A stretch of 64,000 bases of DNA from Notolepis coatsorum. Taxonomy: Eukaryota; Chordata; Actinopteri; Aulopiformes; Paralepididae. Below are positions 1-12,057 of this stretch, piece after piece. Below the pieces are notes generated by a model, which worked only from the letters and a program-made list of their open reading frames with translations, was not told the DNA's origin and made no database searches. Every line of letters begins with the position of its first letter. The stretch's first letter is position 1. The position numbers and the translations under genes were made by a program. The DNA lies in the NCBI GenBank assembly GCA_963971535.1, contig CAXASK010002026.1, forward strand, positions 478,764 to 542,763, read 5' to 3'.

Positions 1-50
1 GCGTGTGCATGTGTGTGTGTGCGTACATGAATATGTGTGTGTGACTGTGA
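1..50. repeat. (GT)n-like microsatellite
   Basis: Imperfect GTGTGTGC and GTGTGTGA runs at the very start of the window. Confidence 0.8.
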
Positions 51-374
51 GCTGAATGCGATAATAATGCCATTAATTTAGACATTCAACACTGGCTCCT
101 CATATGGTCCTTTTAGATAAAGCGAATTCTGCTCTGAGAGATATAATCTCAGTCTTTAAATGTCCCTTATTATGGAACATGATTGAAAACTTTATTAACA
201 GATTGCAGAATGGGTACAATACAGTACAGCTCAATACCCACACCCCCTATTCCTTGTATCACCTGTTTGCCCCACCTCCCCTTTCCCAGAAAACCCTGTG
301 AGGCCCTCGGTTGCAAAATTACAACATCACTTTTTAGCGTTTGGCTATAAAAAAAAAAAGGACGAAAAAAGTCT
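51..374. repeat. Flank with a fragment of a dispersed LINE-tail repeat
   Basis: Positions about 182-236 (aactttattaacagattgcag and following) recur at about 19940-20060 and 50145-50280. The fuller copies start with (TGAT)n, which suggests the 3' tail of a minus-strand LINE. Nothing else is recognisable. Confidence 0.5.
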
Positions 375-607
375 TTAACCCTTTCACTACCACACTACAG
401 AAGGTTAGCCTTTCGCACTACCACACTACAGAAGGCTAACCTTTCCCTATACCACAACCGTCTGTAGTGTGGTAGTGAAAGGGTTAACCTTTTGTAGTGT
501 GGTTGTGAAAGGGTTAACACTTTGTCGTGTGGCAGTGAAAGGGATAACCTTCTGTAATGTCGCAGTGAAAGTGTTAACCTTCTGTAGTGTGGCAGTGAAA
601 TGGTTAA
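375..607. mobile_element. TTAA-bounded 30-bp minisatellite element, copy 1
   Basis: It opens with TTAA CCCTTTCACTACC and closes with GGCAGTGAAATGG TTAA. The first units are inverted relative to the following ones, so the left end folds back. About eight degenerate units. TTAA at both edges and CCCTTT/AAAGGG ends resemble piggyBac-type termini (inference). Confidence 0.65.
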
Positions 608-1200
608 TCACATTTTACATAGTCGAGGGGTCCTGTTGTTCAGCCTCACAGTGCTATTGGATAGTAAAATGTGTTTATAGGTCTCACATTATGGCCTCTG
701 GAGTTGCTAATGTAATGAAGTTATTATTTTGGGCTTCACAGGGCGAGGTGAGGAAGAATCAAGCTCACAGAATTTAGAGCGGACCTTGGTTCTTCTCCTG
801 TGGTCAGAGAATCAAGTCCTGAACTTAAAATGTTATTTGATTAGCAACGCTTTAGCAATACAAGTTCAAGTTTCTTTATTAGTTGTCATACAAAAATACA
901 GAATACTTTTATATGAAATGCTTTTTTTCTGTTATGCTCCTGTCAGATAAAAATAGATAAAGTATCAAATAGAAAGTCAAGTACGTAAACAATGTGTAAA
1001 CAAAAGTGTCCAATATACATATATACAATATACAATACAGAGTAGAAAAAAATTTGTAACTGAGTTACAATACAATACATTATACAGTACAATGCAGAAA
1101 TGGGATTTGATCTGATAGTTTATTTGGTAGGGACAACACATGTCAATGAACATCCAAGTACAAAATACAAAATGTAGACATGCAGGGTTGTAGCAAGAGC
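608..1200. repeat. LINE-tail fragment and otherwise unassigned AT-rich DNA
   Basis: About 862-905 (caagtttctttattagttg, then caaaaatacagaata) recurs at about 48382-48425, typical of a LINE 3' tail. Nothing is recognised in the rest. Confidence 0.4.
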
Positions 1201-1204
1201 TAAT

Positions 1205-1770
1205 TTACACCCCTGTTACGATTCCTGGAGCGTTTCGCTGGCATGTCGATGGTAGAGAGGAGTAGAACCCGATTTAACACGAGGAGGATGAAAATAAGAT
1301 GAAGCACGAGTCGTGGATGAAAGTAATAAGCACTTTACTTTAACGTGGCAAACAATACAAAACTGACTCACTGATAAAAACGGAGAAACAAAAGGTTGAC
1401 AGCACACAGGACGAGGGTAACATGAACAATGATCGAGCACAGGAGGGCAGGGCAAACAACACTAATATACACAGACTAATTGACACATGAGGGTGATTGG
1501 AAACAAGACCCAGCTGTGTGGGAAAGACTGAAACAGCCTGGGGTAACATACTGAAACATGAGGAGACTAAATAACACATAGATACAGAAACAGGGAGAAT
1601 ACACTAGACTAGACAATGGGGCACAAGAGATACACAGACAACAAACAAGTGAGCACCACAGATAACAAATTAATAAACATAGATAAACACAAATGCAGTG
1701 GTGTAATGTTCATGAGTGGTGCTGCAAGTCCAATGACCGGTCCATTAGGACCGGGGGGGTGACACACCCG
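1205..1770. mobile_element. Possible unclassified interspersed element
   Basis: Starts near ctgttacgattcctgg and ends near a G-rich tract and ggtgacacacc. It shares only general style with 5318-6358 (both begin with a TGTTACG-like end). No coding capacity or clear target duplication was found. Confidence 0.25.
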
Positions 1771-1822
1771 TAGTCCCTAAACAGGAGATATAAAAAACTC
1801 TTTCAATAAATAAATAGCCTGC

Positions 1823-2762
1823 TTAACACTTTGAGCGCCACGCCTGGTTTTCCGTTTTACCGGCTGAATGCCACCATCGGCGCCAATGTTAACGTTAATA
1901 TCGCCTAATCTATGTTTTAAATTATGGCTATGTGTCTAATCTGCCCATCACATTATCAAAGACTATTTTCCAGTCAGTGCTGTCAAGGCAGATTGTTTTT
2001 TTATCGCGTCGTTTCCGTTTCAGAGCAGTTAGAAAAGCCCCCGTTTTGATATAAAAGACAGCTCATTCTGGAGCATTCTATGAAAATCGTCTTTTAGTGG
2101 AATATTCCACAACGTTGATATTCGTCGGCCTTTTTATGAATCGTTTTCAAATAAACGCTAGATGATCAATATTATACGTGCACGCAAGCACATTACGGCC
2201 GCGCACGGATAATCGCTCCGTTGATTTCCTCACAGACTTTTACAGTGAAACCGAAAGAAGACATTTCACAAAACAGCTTATAACTTCATCAAACGTACTC
2301 TGATTATCCTAACACTGATAACATAGAGTCCTTACCTGACATCAGATGGTATCCAACTGGTATATTCCAATTCCTGATCACCATTCGAAAAAATCGATAC
2401 GTGTATGGATCCAACGCGATACAGTAGAACTCCATGATCCGCGGGGCTCTGAGGTTCCAGAATGAACTGTGGTAACCCCGGCTGGATCAGTGAACTGGAA
2501 AATGTGGAGTACCGGATTTTTTTCCCCATTCATTTTCATTGAGTCCATTCCAAAATCACTTATGTCATCTGGGAGACGACAGGGGGCGCTTTTTTCCACA
2601 GTGATCGCCGGCGCCGCTCGGCTATACTCGGGTAGGCTCGGGTGATGCAATAATTTTTCAGATCGCTAAAAAGAAAAAAAAAAAAAAATCCGAGAAATCT
2701 CGTGAGTGGCTAGCAACCACCTATAAAAAAACCTGAGAAATCTTGTGAGTGGCACTCAAAGT
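1823..2762. mobile_element. piggyBac-like non-autonomous relic
   Basis: The left end is TTAA followed by cACTTTGAGCGCCACGCC. The right end, read in reverse, is ACTTTGAGTGCCACTCAC. Both ends read on into gGTTTT-like sequence. The right TTAA is no longer intact. The interior has no long open frame. TIR plus TTAA suggests a piggyBac-type element (inference). Confidence 0.45.
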
Positions 2763-2807
2763 AAAAGCATTGTGACAATCAGTGATAAAAACAATAATAA
2801 AAACAAG

Positions 2808-3098
2808 TTACATAACTAAATTAGATAAAAAATTATCACAGTTCTGGTTTGCCTTGAGATGCAGTTTAAGATGGGTCTTGAACATGGAGTATGTGGGGCA
2901 CTCTCTAATCGCAACTGGTAGGTTATTCCAGTAGTTACCACCTTTAACAGAGAACACAGTTTTTGCAAAGGTAGTATACCGAAAAAGCACCTTACAGTCC
3001 CCTCTACTGATGGCCCTGGTGGTAATGCCAGTGTCTCCTTTTTGTTGGATGAACTCATTCAATGGGGGAGGGGCAAGTCCATGCAAAACCTTGTACAT
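2808..3098 (-). pseudogene. LINE reverse-transcriptase C-terminal fragment
   Basis: A 96-codon minus-strand frame reads MYKVLHGLAPPPLNEFI ... NYWNNLPVAIRECPT ... FKTHLKLHLK. This is the conserved C-terminal tail of fish L2/Rex-type non-LTR retrotransposons. It lacks the catalytic region, so it is a 5'-truncated copy. Confidence 0.65.
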
Positions 3099-3345
3099 AA
3101 AGCAAGTATATTTAAAAAACGTGCAAATTCGCGAAATTTTGCATGTTATGTTTTTCTAAGATATTACAGTGGTGAAATGAATTTGGTTTCCTATCAAATA
3201 CTTTTATGGCTTTTTTGTAGAGTAATTCTATTGGTGTAAGAGTAGTGATAAAGTGGGTAAAGTGGGTGCTACAGTGAGTTGTTTATTTAAAGTGAGTGTG
3301 TACGTGTGGATGTGTGTGCTGTGAGTGTATTTGATTGTTTGTTAC

Positions 3346-3535
3346 ATACATTTACATTTACATTTAGTCATTTAGCTGACGCTTTTATCCAAAGCGACTT
3401 ACAAGTTCTGTACGACAAGCCATCAGGAAGGGCACAACTCTATCAGCTGAGCAACAATGTTCATCAAAGTGTTGAGTGCTACAGTGTAGGTTAGTTTATT
3501 AGGACAAGTGCATGACAGTACGGTTAGTTAGGGTT

Positions 3536-3571
<36 letters not shown>

Positions 3572-4492
3572 CAGATAATGGTTGAAGAAGTGCGTCTTTA
3601 GTCGACGGCGAAAGATTGGACGTGATTCGGCTGTCCTAACTGGGGTGGGTAGTTCATTCCACCATTGTGGGGCAAGGACTGAGAATAGGCGACTTCTCTT
3701 TGATGACCCTCCCGGAGCTTGGATAGGAGTAGGTCTGAGGCGGCCAGAAGATGCAGAGCGTAGGGGTCTTGAGGGTGTGTAGTTAGAGACCATTGACCGG
3801 AGGTAGGCGGGAGCGGTTCCCTTTGCCGCACGGTATGCTAGGTCGAGGGCCTTGAAGCGGATTCGTGCAGCAATGGGGAGCCAGTGCAGGTCCCTAAGAA
3901 GTGGGGTGACATGGGCCGACTTCGGTAGGTTTGAGATCAGGCGGGCCGCTGCGTTCTGAATGAGTTGAAGAGGCTTAGTGGCAGTGGCCGGGAGGCCAGC
4001 GAGCAGTGCATTGCAGTAGTCGAGGCGGGAGATGACTGTTGATTGGACGAGGAGTTGGGTGGCTTCTTTTGTCAGGAAGGGGCGTATCCTTCTGACGTTG
4101 CTCAGGAGGAATCGGCAGGTTCTGGTCGTCGCTGCGATGTGAGCAGAGAAGTTCAACTGGTCGTCGAGGACAACACCAAGGTTCTTGGCGGTCGGGGACG
4201 CAGTCACAGCTGCATTCTCGACTGTGATTGAAAGGTCGGTTAGGGGGGAGGATTTGGCCGGCAGGTGGAGCAATTCTGTTTTGCTTAGGTTCAGTTTGAG
4301 GTGGTTGGACGTCATCCAGGCTGAGATGTCGGACAGACAGGCCGAGATCCGCACAGAGACGTGGATATCTGAGGGAGGGAAGGAGAGGAAGAGTTGAGTA
4401 TCGTCGGCATAACAATGGTAGGAGAAGCCATGAGACGTGATAATGTTACCCAGTGATTTAGTGTAGAGGGAGAAGAGAAGGGGTCCTAAAGT
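3346..4492 (-). mobile_element. L2-type LINE, 5'-truncated
   Basis: The minus-strand frame 4492-3566 holds the back half of a reverse transcriptase: the YADDTQLF catalytic box, HLKLNLSKTELL, KNLGVVLDDQLNF, RLDYCNALLAGLP, LHWLPIAARIRFK and a C-terminal RRRLKTHFF. The 3' tail (3346-3545) carries the fish L2 signature catttagctgacgctttta on the + strand, ending in ATTTAC repeats. A poly-T run (3540-3567) separates tail from ORF. The 5' part of ORF2 is missing. Confidence 0.85.
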
Positions 4493-4630
4493 GTTATTGT
4501 CGTTGAGCATCCTGATGGCCTGGGGATAGAAGCTCCTTCTGAGTCTCTCTGTACACATCCACATTTGTATCAACCATGCAGATTTCACCACGCGCATAAT
4601 TAACCTCTCTAGATCCACCACACGCGTTAT
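4493..4630 (-). pseudogene. Second LINE C-terminal scrap fused in frame to the L2 relic
   Basis: The frame upstream of the L2 part reads TERLRRSFYPQAIRMLNDNN. This matches the C-terminal TERLRLSFFPQAIRALNNEH of the different LINE at 13413-13844, not L2. The join near 4492 is therefore a chimera from insertion or recombination, not one gene. Confidence 0.6.
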
Positions 4631-4744
4631 TTAGGATTTTATCTGAAAAAAGTAATTAGGTTACACAATATAATCGGAGCTATTTAACCCTTTGTGATGT
4701 CATAATATCAATTAGCTTGAATTCATCAATTAGCTGTCTTTTAG

Positions 4745-4990
4745 AGCCACTGTCTTACCTAATCTATTGCCCAATTTGTGAAATATTCTTTACTTGTGTT
4801 GGGTAGCCAATCAGGAAAGGGAATAATGAATAAAAAAAAGTGTGTTGAATAGAGGTATGAGAAAGCGATTCCTGAAAAAAAAAAAAACATTCAATAAAAC
4901 TTATCATAGTTTCTTACGGGGAAGCAATTACAAACATTTCCCACAGATTCAAGGAAATTGTATAAAATTGTCGAAAAGAACATTTGAGGT
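4745..4990 (+). repeat. Interspersed repeat, inverted partner of 7495-7722
   Basis: About 240 bp, from acctaatctattgcccaatt to tataaaattgtcga, is found as a close reverse complement at 7495-7722. The two copies are 2.5 kb apart. Nothing is seen in 4991-5317. Confidence 0.75.
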
Positions 4991-5317
4991 CTTAACGCCC
5001 TAGCATACTTTACGGAAATGTACCTAAAAGTACATACCCAAGTAAATGGAAGATTGCTCCACTTCTACAAGGTCCATTTGCATGTTCCTTAGTTCCTGGT
5101 ATGTATTCCCAGTGTCATAAATATTGTGTCTGCGTTACTATGCTTGAGTAAATTGTAATGAACCAAAGGAAAATAATATAAATCATTTCGATTGTCTTTT
5201 TCCCATCTTTGACAGTGAACAACACCATGCTAACATTGACCAGACCTGAAGTTGCCACTGAGCTCATTCAGCACCTTCTTTAGAAGTGTCCAAAAATATC
5301 TAAGCAAATGAATAAAG

Positions 5318-6358
5318 GGTGTTACGGTGAGTGGCAAGGTCCCAGTAGTAGAGGAATAAAGGAGGCAGAGAGTGATCAGTGGTTCCTTTTAATGTTGGAA
5401 CAATACACCCGAGCAACAGAGAATAGGCAATGACGCCGAGCGTCTACTGAAGAAGCATTGAACAACTAGTCAAGACGATCTGGAGCGGAAACGTCCGAGT
5501 CCAGGGGCACCGCCGTGTACCGAGCTGGAGGTAGTGTGAAGAACCGACGATAAAACACAGGGAAGACAGGGGGTTACATAGGTACACATTCCAGACATTC
5601 CACACGCACCACAGTGACAACGAATCAGAGAACACAGACAATTAGTGACAGGGGAGAACCCGCTCTGCGCCGCCCCCTGTCTCCCTCCCTGTCTCCGGCT
5701 GTCTCGGAGCGATGACCGGAGTGTTGAACGTCCCGTGATTAAGACGGGGAAGACGCAACCCTCTTTGCGCCGCCCCTGTGCCTCAAATAGATCCGCTATC
5801 AGATCTATCATTAATCTTTCAAAATGTTCAGTTGCTATCGCTATCAGCTCTATCTTTAATTTTTCAAAATGTTCAGTTGCTATTGCATGCACTCATCTGT
5901 GTTTCACTACACATATGAGTGCATGCTTACCAACTGTCCGTCTGCAACACCACTATCATCACCGACATCTAAGAAGGGAGATCCCCCCTTGAACGGCCCT
6001 TCTAAGGTTTCTCTCCTCCACACTGCCTGTGGTGCATTTTTTCCTATTGTTAGGTTTTAGTGAGTTTTTCCTTACCTTCGCGTGGGGTCTGTCTGGGAGT
6101 GCTTGCATTCATTCATTTATTTTGCATTTATTTTAAATTTGTTGGACCTTATGGTGTTCTTGTTTTGTTCTTGATTTATTGTGGTGTTTCTTCTTGACTT
6201 GTTTAAAGAAGACGTGTCCGGCCCCATGGTGACATTAACGTGTGTTGTCGGGCCTTACAAATACATTTGATTTGATTTGATTTGGGGGAGACGAGTGACA
6301 GGTGTCAGAATGGTGTGCGGTTCTCAGGCAGCAGCCAGAGAACCCAGAGCGTTACAAA
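5318..6358. mobile_element. Unclassified element with nested L2-type LINE tail
   Basis: Outer sequence runs from gtgttacggtgagtgg to cccagagcgttaca. Inside, 5935-6285 is a LINE 3' tail (aagaagggagatcccccctt, ttccttaccttcgcgtgggg, ending in TTTGA repeats) that recurs at 54690-55015. No intact gene. Confidence 0.4.
5935..6285 (+). mobile_element. L2-type LINE 3' tail, copy 1
   Basis: A 350-bp tail nearly collinear with 54690-55015. It ends in ATTTGATTTGATTTGATTT, the short-repeat tail typical of L2-like fish LINEs. Confidence 0.7.
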
Positions 6359-7480
6359 AGGGCAGATGATTTACGGCGTTTTTTTTTGTAGATATACAGT
6401 ACTGAAATTTGCCATCCGGACACATGCAATTAGAAATATGAATATAGAATATTAGGCACATTTTCGGGAAAATATGACTTAAGGGCTTAAGAGGTCGAGG
6501 CATGGTGAATCCTTCTGTTGCGTTTACAGTTCTCCACTGGCGTCGTGCGTCACTCTTGATCTGCGCTGGTCGGCCCAGACAGATGGCACACGGGATGTGT
6601 GTTGTGTTAACCAATGGCATTGTTCATTTGACATAACACCGACATACACTGTTTCATCCCCCCCCCCCCCCCCCCCCCTCCTCCTCCTCCACCCACCCGT
6701 TTACAGTCAGATCACCCCCCCCCCCCCCCCCCCCCCACCTCTCCGGTCGTCCACGATGATTGCGAGGGGGATCAATCCGTCCAGGGTTCGAGTTATCAGC
6801 TGAGAGCTATGTGGGCCCCCGAAATTTCTTTTTACTCTTTTTTCCTGAAATTGTGAAATTTATGAACTGAAAACTAAAATATTATCTATTAACAATGTAT
6901 TTAGGTCACATAAATAATACAAATTCGTACATTGAAAAAAAAAAGAATATATATATACTGTATATAAAAAAAATACGCTTTTTTTTAGAGACCCCCACAG
7001 GTGTTGTTGACTATGGGGGCCCAGATTCTATCTATGGGGGGCCAAGCCCCCATAACTCGAACCCTGCTGAATCCGTCTCCCCCTGGCTCCAGTTCCATCG
7101 ATTTAAGATCAGGTTTTAAAATAGAAACGGTAGCTAGCGGTGGTAGAGAGATTGGCGGCCCGGTCATTTTCCGGAGTGCAGCCACATCTGCTTTATTGCT
7201 CGCCTGGATGTGTTTTTTCTAATTCAGGGAGGGGGGGGGGGGGGGGGGGGGGTTGTGGCTGGTTGTTTCCCCCATAATCTTTATCCGATTTCTGAGAATG
7301 ATGTAAAACTATATACTGTTGGTTTGAAATAACAGGGCCACGCAGGGATTAGCCCCCCCATGAGGCCACATAGGGCTGGTGCGTGGCTGGCCACAGTCCT
7401 CTTCAGTATGTCATGATCATTCTGTCGTAACAAATCCTCACACTATACATGGAGCTGGCTGTGATGAAAACAACATTTAC
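6359..7480. repeat. Unassigned region with poly-C and poly-G tracts
   Basis: C-runs occupy about 6658-6680 and 6715-6737, and a G-run about 7227-7252. Nothing with coding support; short frames across it look random. Confidence 0.5.
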
Positions 7481-7494
7481 ATTTACAATTAGTC

Positions 7495-7985
7495 AAATGT
7501 TATTTTCGACAATTGTATACAATTTCCTTGAATCTGTGGGAAATGTTTGTAATTGCTTCCCCGTAAGAAATTATGATAAGTTTCATTGAATGTATATTTT
7601 TTTCCAGGAATCTCTTTCTCATACCTCTATTCAACACACCTTTTTATTCATTATTCCCTTTCCTGATTGGCTACCCAGCACAAGTAAAGAATATTTCACA
7701 AATTGGGCAATAGATTAGGTAACATTTAAATTTACATTTTGTCATTTAGCTGAACGCTTTTTTCCAAAGCGACTTACAAGTTCTGTACGACAAGTCATCA
7801 GGAAGGGCACAACTCTTATCAGCTGAGCAACAATGTTCATCAAAGTGTTGAGTGCTACAGTGTGGGTTAGTTTATTAGGACAAGTGCATGACAGTAAGGT
7901 TAGTTAGGGTTAGATTTTATTATTATTTAAACAAATCTTTATTATTTCAGATAATGGTTGAAGAAGTGTGGTTGACGGCGACTAC
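7495..7985. mobile_element. Inverted repeat copy plus L2 3' tail
   Basis: 7495-7722 is the reverse complement of 4745-4990. 7728-7960 is a second L2 tail with cgacttacaagttctgtacg and agtgctacagtg, collinear with 3346-3545. It breaks off near 7985. Confidence 0.7.
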
Positions 7986-8811
7986 ACAAACAAACCTGAA
8001 GATAATGTGTATCTCCTCTTACGGAGCCACCCTGTGGAATGGCAGACTATAGAGGATGAGGATACAATATTGTGAAAACATATATCAATTCAAATCTAGA
8101 CAAAAAAAATCTATTTCCGATAGGTGCAGAAGGGAAGAAGAGCTTTAATCGCATTTAATTTAAAAAAAATACATATGACATATCATATTACATTATATAA
8201 TCATATTATAATTAATTTGTATATTATATTAAACTATATTTACACTATATACTATTATATTATGGTACTATATTATGTCATGTACTATATATCTCAGATC
8301 ACATTATATATGTGTTGTATACACTATTATATACTATTATATACTGCAGGTATACTATACTGTAATGTGCACTATATGTATGTACTATGTATGTACTAGA
8401 TACAGACACATTAGCTGGTTGAACAACATCTATATGTGTGGTAATAATGCAGATATTGAGTGTATTTCTGTGAAAATGCGTGTGGCGCACGCCTCTGAAT
8501 CCAACCAAAGCGATTAAATTCACTTCCCGCCCGTGAGTCGTCCACCCGCCCGCCTCACGCCTCACGCCTCACGCCCGCGCCTGGTGGGTTTCGTGCGTTA
8601 GTGTCCTGAATGTACACAATAAATGTCATCGCGATCTGGTCATTACTTTACATGTCGGCCTAACGGTGCTGCTGGAGGAAAGGTCATGGGGTCACCAAAA
8701 TGGAGCGCACACTCGAGCTTCAATGTATTTGGTTTCCTCCTATTGGGGTCATGGATGTGCACAACAAATGTCAATGCAATCCAGCAATCACTTTTCCAGA
8801 TATTGTGAGAA
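7986..8811. repeat. AT-rich low-complexity DNA (8160-8400) and unassigned sequence
   Basis: 8160-8400 is a TATA/TTATA-rich tract. About 8540-8580 has short cctcacg repeats. No gene recognised. Confidence 0.5.
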
Positions 8812-8849
8812 CAGAAACACACACACACACACACACATACAAACACACG

Positions 8850-8889
<40 letters not shown>

Positions 8890-8914
8890 TGCACAAACAC
8901 ACACACACAGGGAG
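8812..8914. repeat. (CA)n microsatellite
   Basis: Nearly continuous CACACA with a few ACGC and ACAT interruptions. Confidence 0.95.
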
Positions 8915-8984
8915 AAAACATAACCTTGGTAATTACGGTGACAGCTGGCTACACAGCTGGCTATATCCATCAAAGTAGGTGGGT

Positions 8985-9305
8985 GGTATACTCTTTATAC
9001 TTTATACTCTTAGTCGTTATACTGTATACTCTTTATACTTTATAGGGATGGCTAATACCGTATCAACTTCAGCCACCTTCTCTTCTCTTTGTCGTCGGGA
9101 GGAAGGCGGTAATAAGATACTGTTTTGTTGACATCGTTCCTATTAATTATTGCAACACGGAACACAGCACTGCACCATTTTAATGCCCTTAGATGTCCCG
9201 TCTGACGTCACCCTAGCCATCCCTATACTCTTTATACTTTATACTCTTCATACTTTATACTCTTCATACTTTATACTCTTCATACTTTATACTCTTCATA
9301 CTGAC
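8985..9305. repeat. TATACTCTTTATACTT-type short tandem repeat with a MITE inside
   Basis: 16-bp-like units (ctttatactcttcata and variants) occur on both sides of 9043-9225, consistent with an insertion into the array. Confidence 0.8.
9043..9225. mobile_element. Small MITE with TAGGGATGGCTA ends
   Basis: 183 bp between TAGGGATGGCTA and TAGCCATCCCTA, which are perfect inverted repeats. TA flanks both sides. It has no coding capacity and sits inside a TATACTT tandem repeat. Confidence 0.7.
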
Positions 9306-9399
9306 GCACATAACCTTATTTACACTGCTGGTGAAACAGCTGATTTCATGGTAACGCCCAGCTTCTTTGATTTACTCAGAAGAACTCTTTTCCAACATG

Positions 9400-9494
9400 C
9401 CAACCAACCAACCAACAAACAAACAAACAAACAAACAAACAAACAAACAAACAAACAAACAAACAAACAAACAAACAAACAAACAAACAAACAC
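9400..9494. repeat. (CCAA)n/(AAAC)n microsatellite
   Basis: A short run of CCAA followed by about 20 AAAC units. Confidence 0.95.
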
Positions 9495-9695
9495 AGAAGC
9501 ATCTTTAATTGAACACTGTGCGTAGCTTTCTTTCATGCTGGTGCATCAATGCACTTTGCCACATGGTAATCCTCCTCTATCAAATGGCACAGTAATCTGG
9601 GCTGCCTGCCTCCATAATGCTTGGTCTCTTGGGCCGTCCCTCCCTCACAGTCCAGCGGTGAACATGGTTGCAACACTAGAGGGGCCGCTTCTGGT

Positions 9696-10316
9696 TAGAG
9701 ATGTCCCCGATCACATCTGTTTGGTCCCGATCCGATCCCGATCATGTGATTTTGAGTATCTACCGATACCGATCTTTCCCGATCCGATCAAAAAAAATTA
9801 AAAAATTCAAATACATTTTCTTTCTTTTTTTATCCCAATTTCTCACATTACATTCACCCTGAATGTTGACGTTATCCAGGTGAAAAGTTAACTTCATTCA
9901 AGCGAGGCATTGCAACCGGAGTAATCTAAAAACTCTGCCTCCAACCTGCTGCTTCATGAGAGCAATGGCGCCATCGTCTGTAAAAATCAGGTGACTGCAA
10001 GTTCTGCAACTAGTGGATGTCCCTCATCCTTGACATAAATCATTTGATGTATAATTCAATCAAAGGAAATGCGTTTGTTTTGGTAAAATTCTTCTGCTCT
10101 GTGTGACAATAAATAAATGAATGATGATATGCAATTTAAAACCAAAACTAAGGCCTCAGTATGAGTTTAAGACGTGAACACGGTCATGTTTGTTGAATAA
10201 AAAAAAAAATACAAAAAATCCTGTTTTTATTTTATTTTATTTTTTTATCCCGATCTTCTGAAAATCACGTGATCGGCCTCCGATCCCGATCACATGATCG
10301 GATCGGGACTTCCCTA
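9696..10316. mobile_element. hAT-type MITE with 8-bp target duplication
   Basis: The ends TAGAGATGTCCCCGATC and (reverse) TAGGGAAGTCCCGATC form TIRs. The 8-bp duplication CTTCTGGT flanks both sides (9688-9695 and 10317-10324). The interior is AT-rich with GATC-rich subterminal repeats and no coding. It inserted directly upstream of a LINE tail. Confidence 0.85.
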
Positions 10317-10324
10317 CTTCTGGT

Positions 10325-10705
10325 AACTAACATCAGAACAAAAACAGCACCAAAATCTAATGTTCTCAAACTCACTGGCACATATAGGTCAATAGTACTC
10401 TGGAATGCTCTGCCGAAAAACATCAAAATATTAAGGGATATCTTGCAAACTTGTCAAGTATGTAACTGTTATCTGTGTATTCTTTTTTTTTATTATTCTT
10501 TTTTTTAACTGGAATGTTAGATTTTATAATGTGAATTTGTATATTTGTATGACTTTTTAATTGATGTGTTTTGTTTTATTTTTTATTCGTATTTTTTGTT
10601 GTACATTTGTATTGTATTTGTGTTGTCCATGGGACCCCAGGAAGACTAGAGGGTCTTTCATGTGTCTCTAATGGGGATCCTTTAATAAACATAAACATAA
10701 ACAGT
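10325..10705 (+). mobile_element. 5'-truncated LINE tail (RT C-terminus and 3' UTR)
   Basis: The + frame reads VTNIRTKTAPKSNVLKL ... YRSIVLWNALPKNIK, the C-terminal tail of a fish LINE. The 3' end aatggggatcctttaataaa plus ACATAA repeats matches, in type, the minus-strand copy at 58343-58720. Confidence 0.65.
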
Positions 10706-11062
10706 TCACGTCAGAGCATTAAAAGCAACACTGAAACAAAGCGTGCATGTGACATTTTTCAGAGCTAATTTTACATATTCATTAGATTAGATTAGATGCT
10801 CTCCACAAGGGAAATACATTTGTCAGTAGCTACATACAGTACAAACAAACAAGACAATGAATCAATCAAAAGCCAGTAAGCCAGTATTTTTCTAAAGGGA
10901 CAATGCATTACTGTATACAGTTTATTGTATATACATACCTGCTTTTTTATTCTGTTAATTGTTGGTTTTTATGCTGTGGAGCAAACAGAGAGTATAAGAA
11001 TCCCATTGTACTTGTTGCATAATGACAAATAAAACTGAATGTGAAGGGTTGTTTATAATATA
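10706..11062. repeat. LINE-like tail and unassigned sequence
   Basis: 10780-10800 has TTAGA repeats. 10990-11040 (cattgtacttgttgcataatg and following) is a LINE 3'-end motif also seen near 47225-47255. Confidence 0.4.
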
Positions 11063-11137
11063 TTAAAGGTGCTGTAAGTGGTATTCTTTTATTAAAATAA
11101 GTGTCTACATGTTCAAATAATAGCACTATATTCCGAC

Positions 11138-11815
11138 AGCCATCACTGATATGTGTCTGGTCAGTAACATGGGTCTCCCAGTCCCTCCTGCTCTGCAGTA
11201 AACAGCCATAACTGATATATAGTGTCTGGTCAGTAACATGGGTCTCCCAGTCCCTCCTCTCTGCAGTAAACAGCCATCACTGATATAGAGTGCCTAGTCA
11301 GTAACATGGGTCTCCCAGTCCCTCCTCTCTGCAGTAAACAGCCATCACTGATATATAGTGTCTGGTCAGTAACATGGGTCTCCCAGTCCCTCCTCTCTGC
11401 AGTAAACAGCCATCACTGATATATAGTGTCTGGTCAGTAACATGGGTCTCCCAGTCCCTCCTGCTCTGCAGTAAACAGTCATCACTGATATAGAGTGTCT
11501 GGTCAGTAACATGGGTCTCCCAGTCCCTCCTCTCTGCAGTAAACAGTCATCACTGATATAGTGTGTCTGGTCAGTAACATGGGTCTCTCAGTCCCTCCAC
11601 TCTGCAGTAAACAGCCATCACTGATATAGAGTGTCTGGTCAGTAACATGGGTCTCCCAGTCCCTCCACTCTGCAGTAAACAGTCATCACTGATACAGAGT
11701 GTCTGGTCAGTAACATGGGTCTCCCAGTCCCTCCACTCTGCAGTAAACAGACATCACTGATACAGAGTGTCTGGTCAGTAACATGGGTCTCCCAGTCCCT
11801 CCTCTCTGCAGTAAA
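11138..11815 (-). repeat. Minisatellite B, antisense array (about 67-bp unit, 10 copies)
   Basis: Units contain catgggtctcccagtccctc, ctctgcagtaaacag and catcactgatata. Variation is mainly ctgctctgc versus ctctctgc or cactctgc. Confidence 0.95.
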
Positions 11816-11816
11816 A

Positions 11817-12057
11817 CACAAAATAAATGTTCTGGTATCCTGTTCCCACTTTATCCAATCAGGAGAGAGAACTCCACACTGCAAAAAGGGTCTGACAAAA
11901 ATAAGAAATAAGAACTAGTTTTAAGCTTGAAATAATCGGCCAGTGCAGTAAGCAAATCTGACTTGGCAAGATTTCTTGAAATAAGTAAAAAAATATCTAG
12001 GGTTCTCTCTCCTGATTGGATAAAGTGGGAAGGGATACCAGGAAAGGTATTTTGTGT
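11817..12057. repeat. Central stem-loop of the fold-back element
   Basis: 11817-11872 (cactttatccaatcaggaga within it) is the reverse complement, with small differences, of 12002-12057. The 130-bp spacer contains actagttttaagcttg, the TTAA context where the 30-bp array is inserted in the 43-kb copy. Confidence 0.8.

Noticed and set aside
8643-8978. Cys/Val- or Thr/His-rich frames
   Set aside because: Translation of the (CA)n microsatellite.
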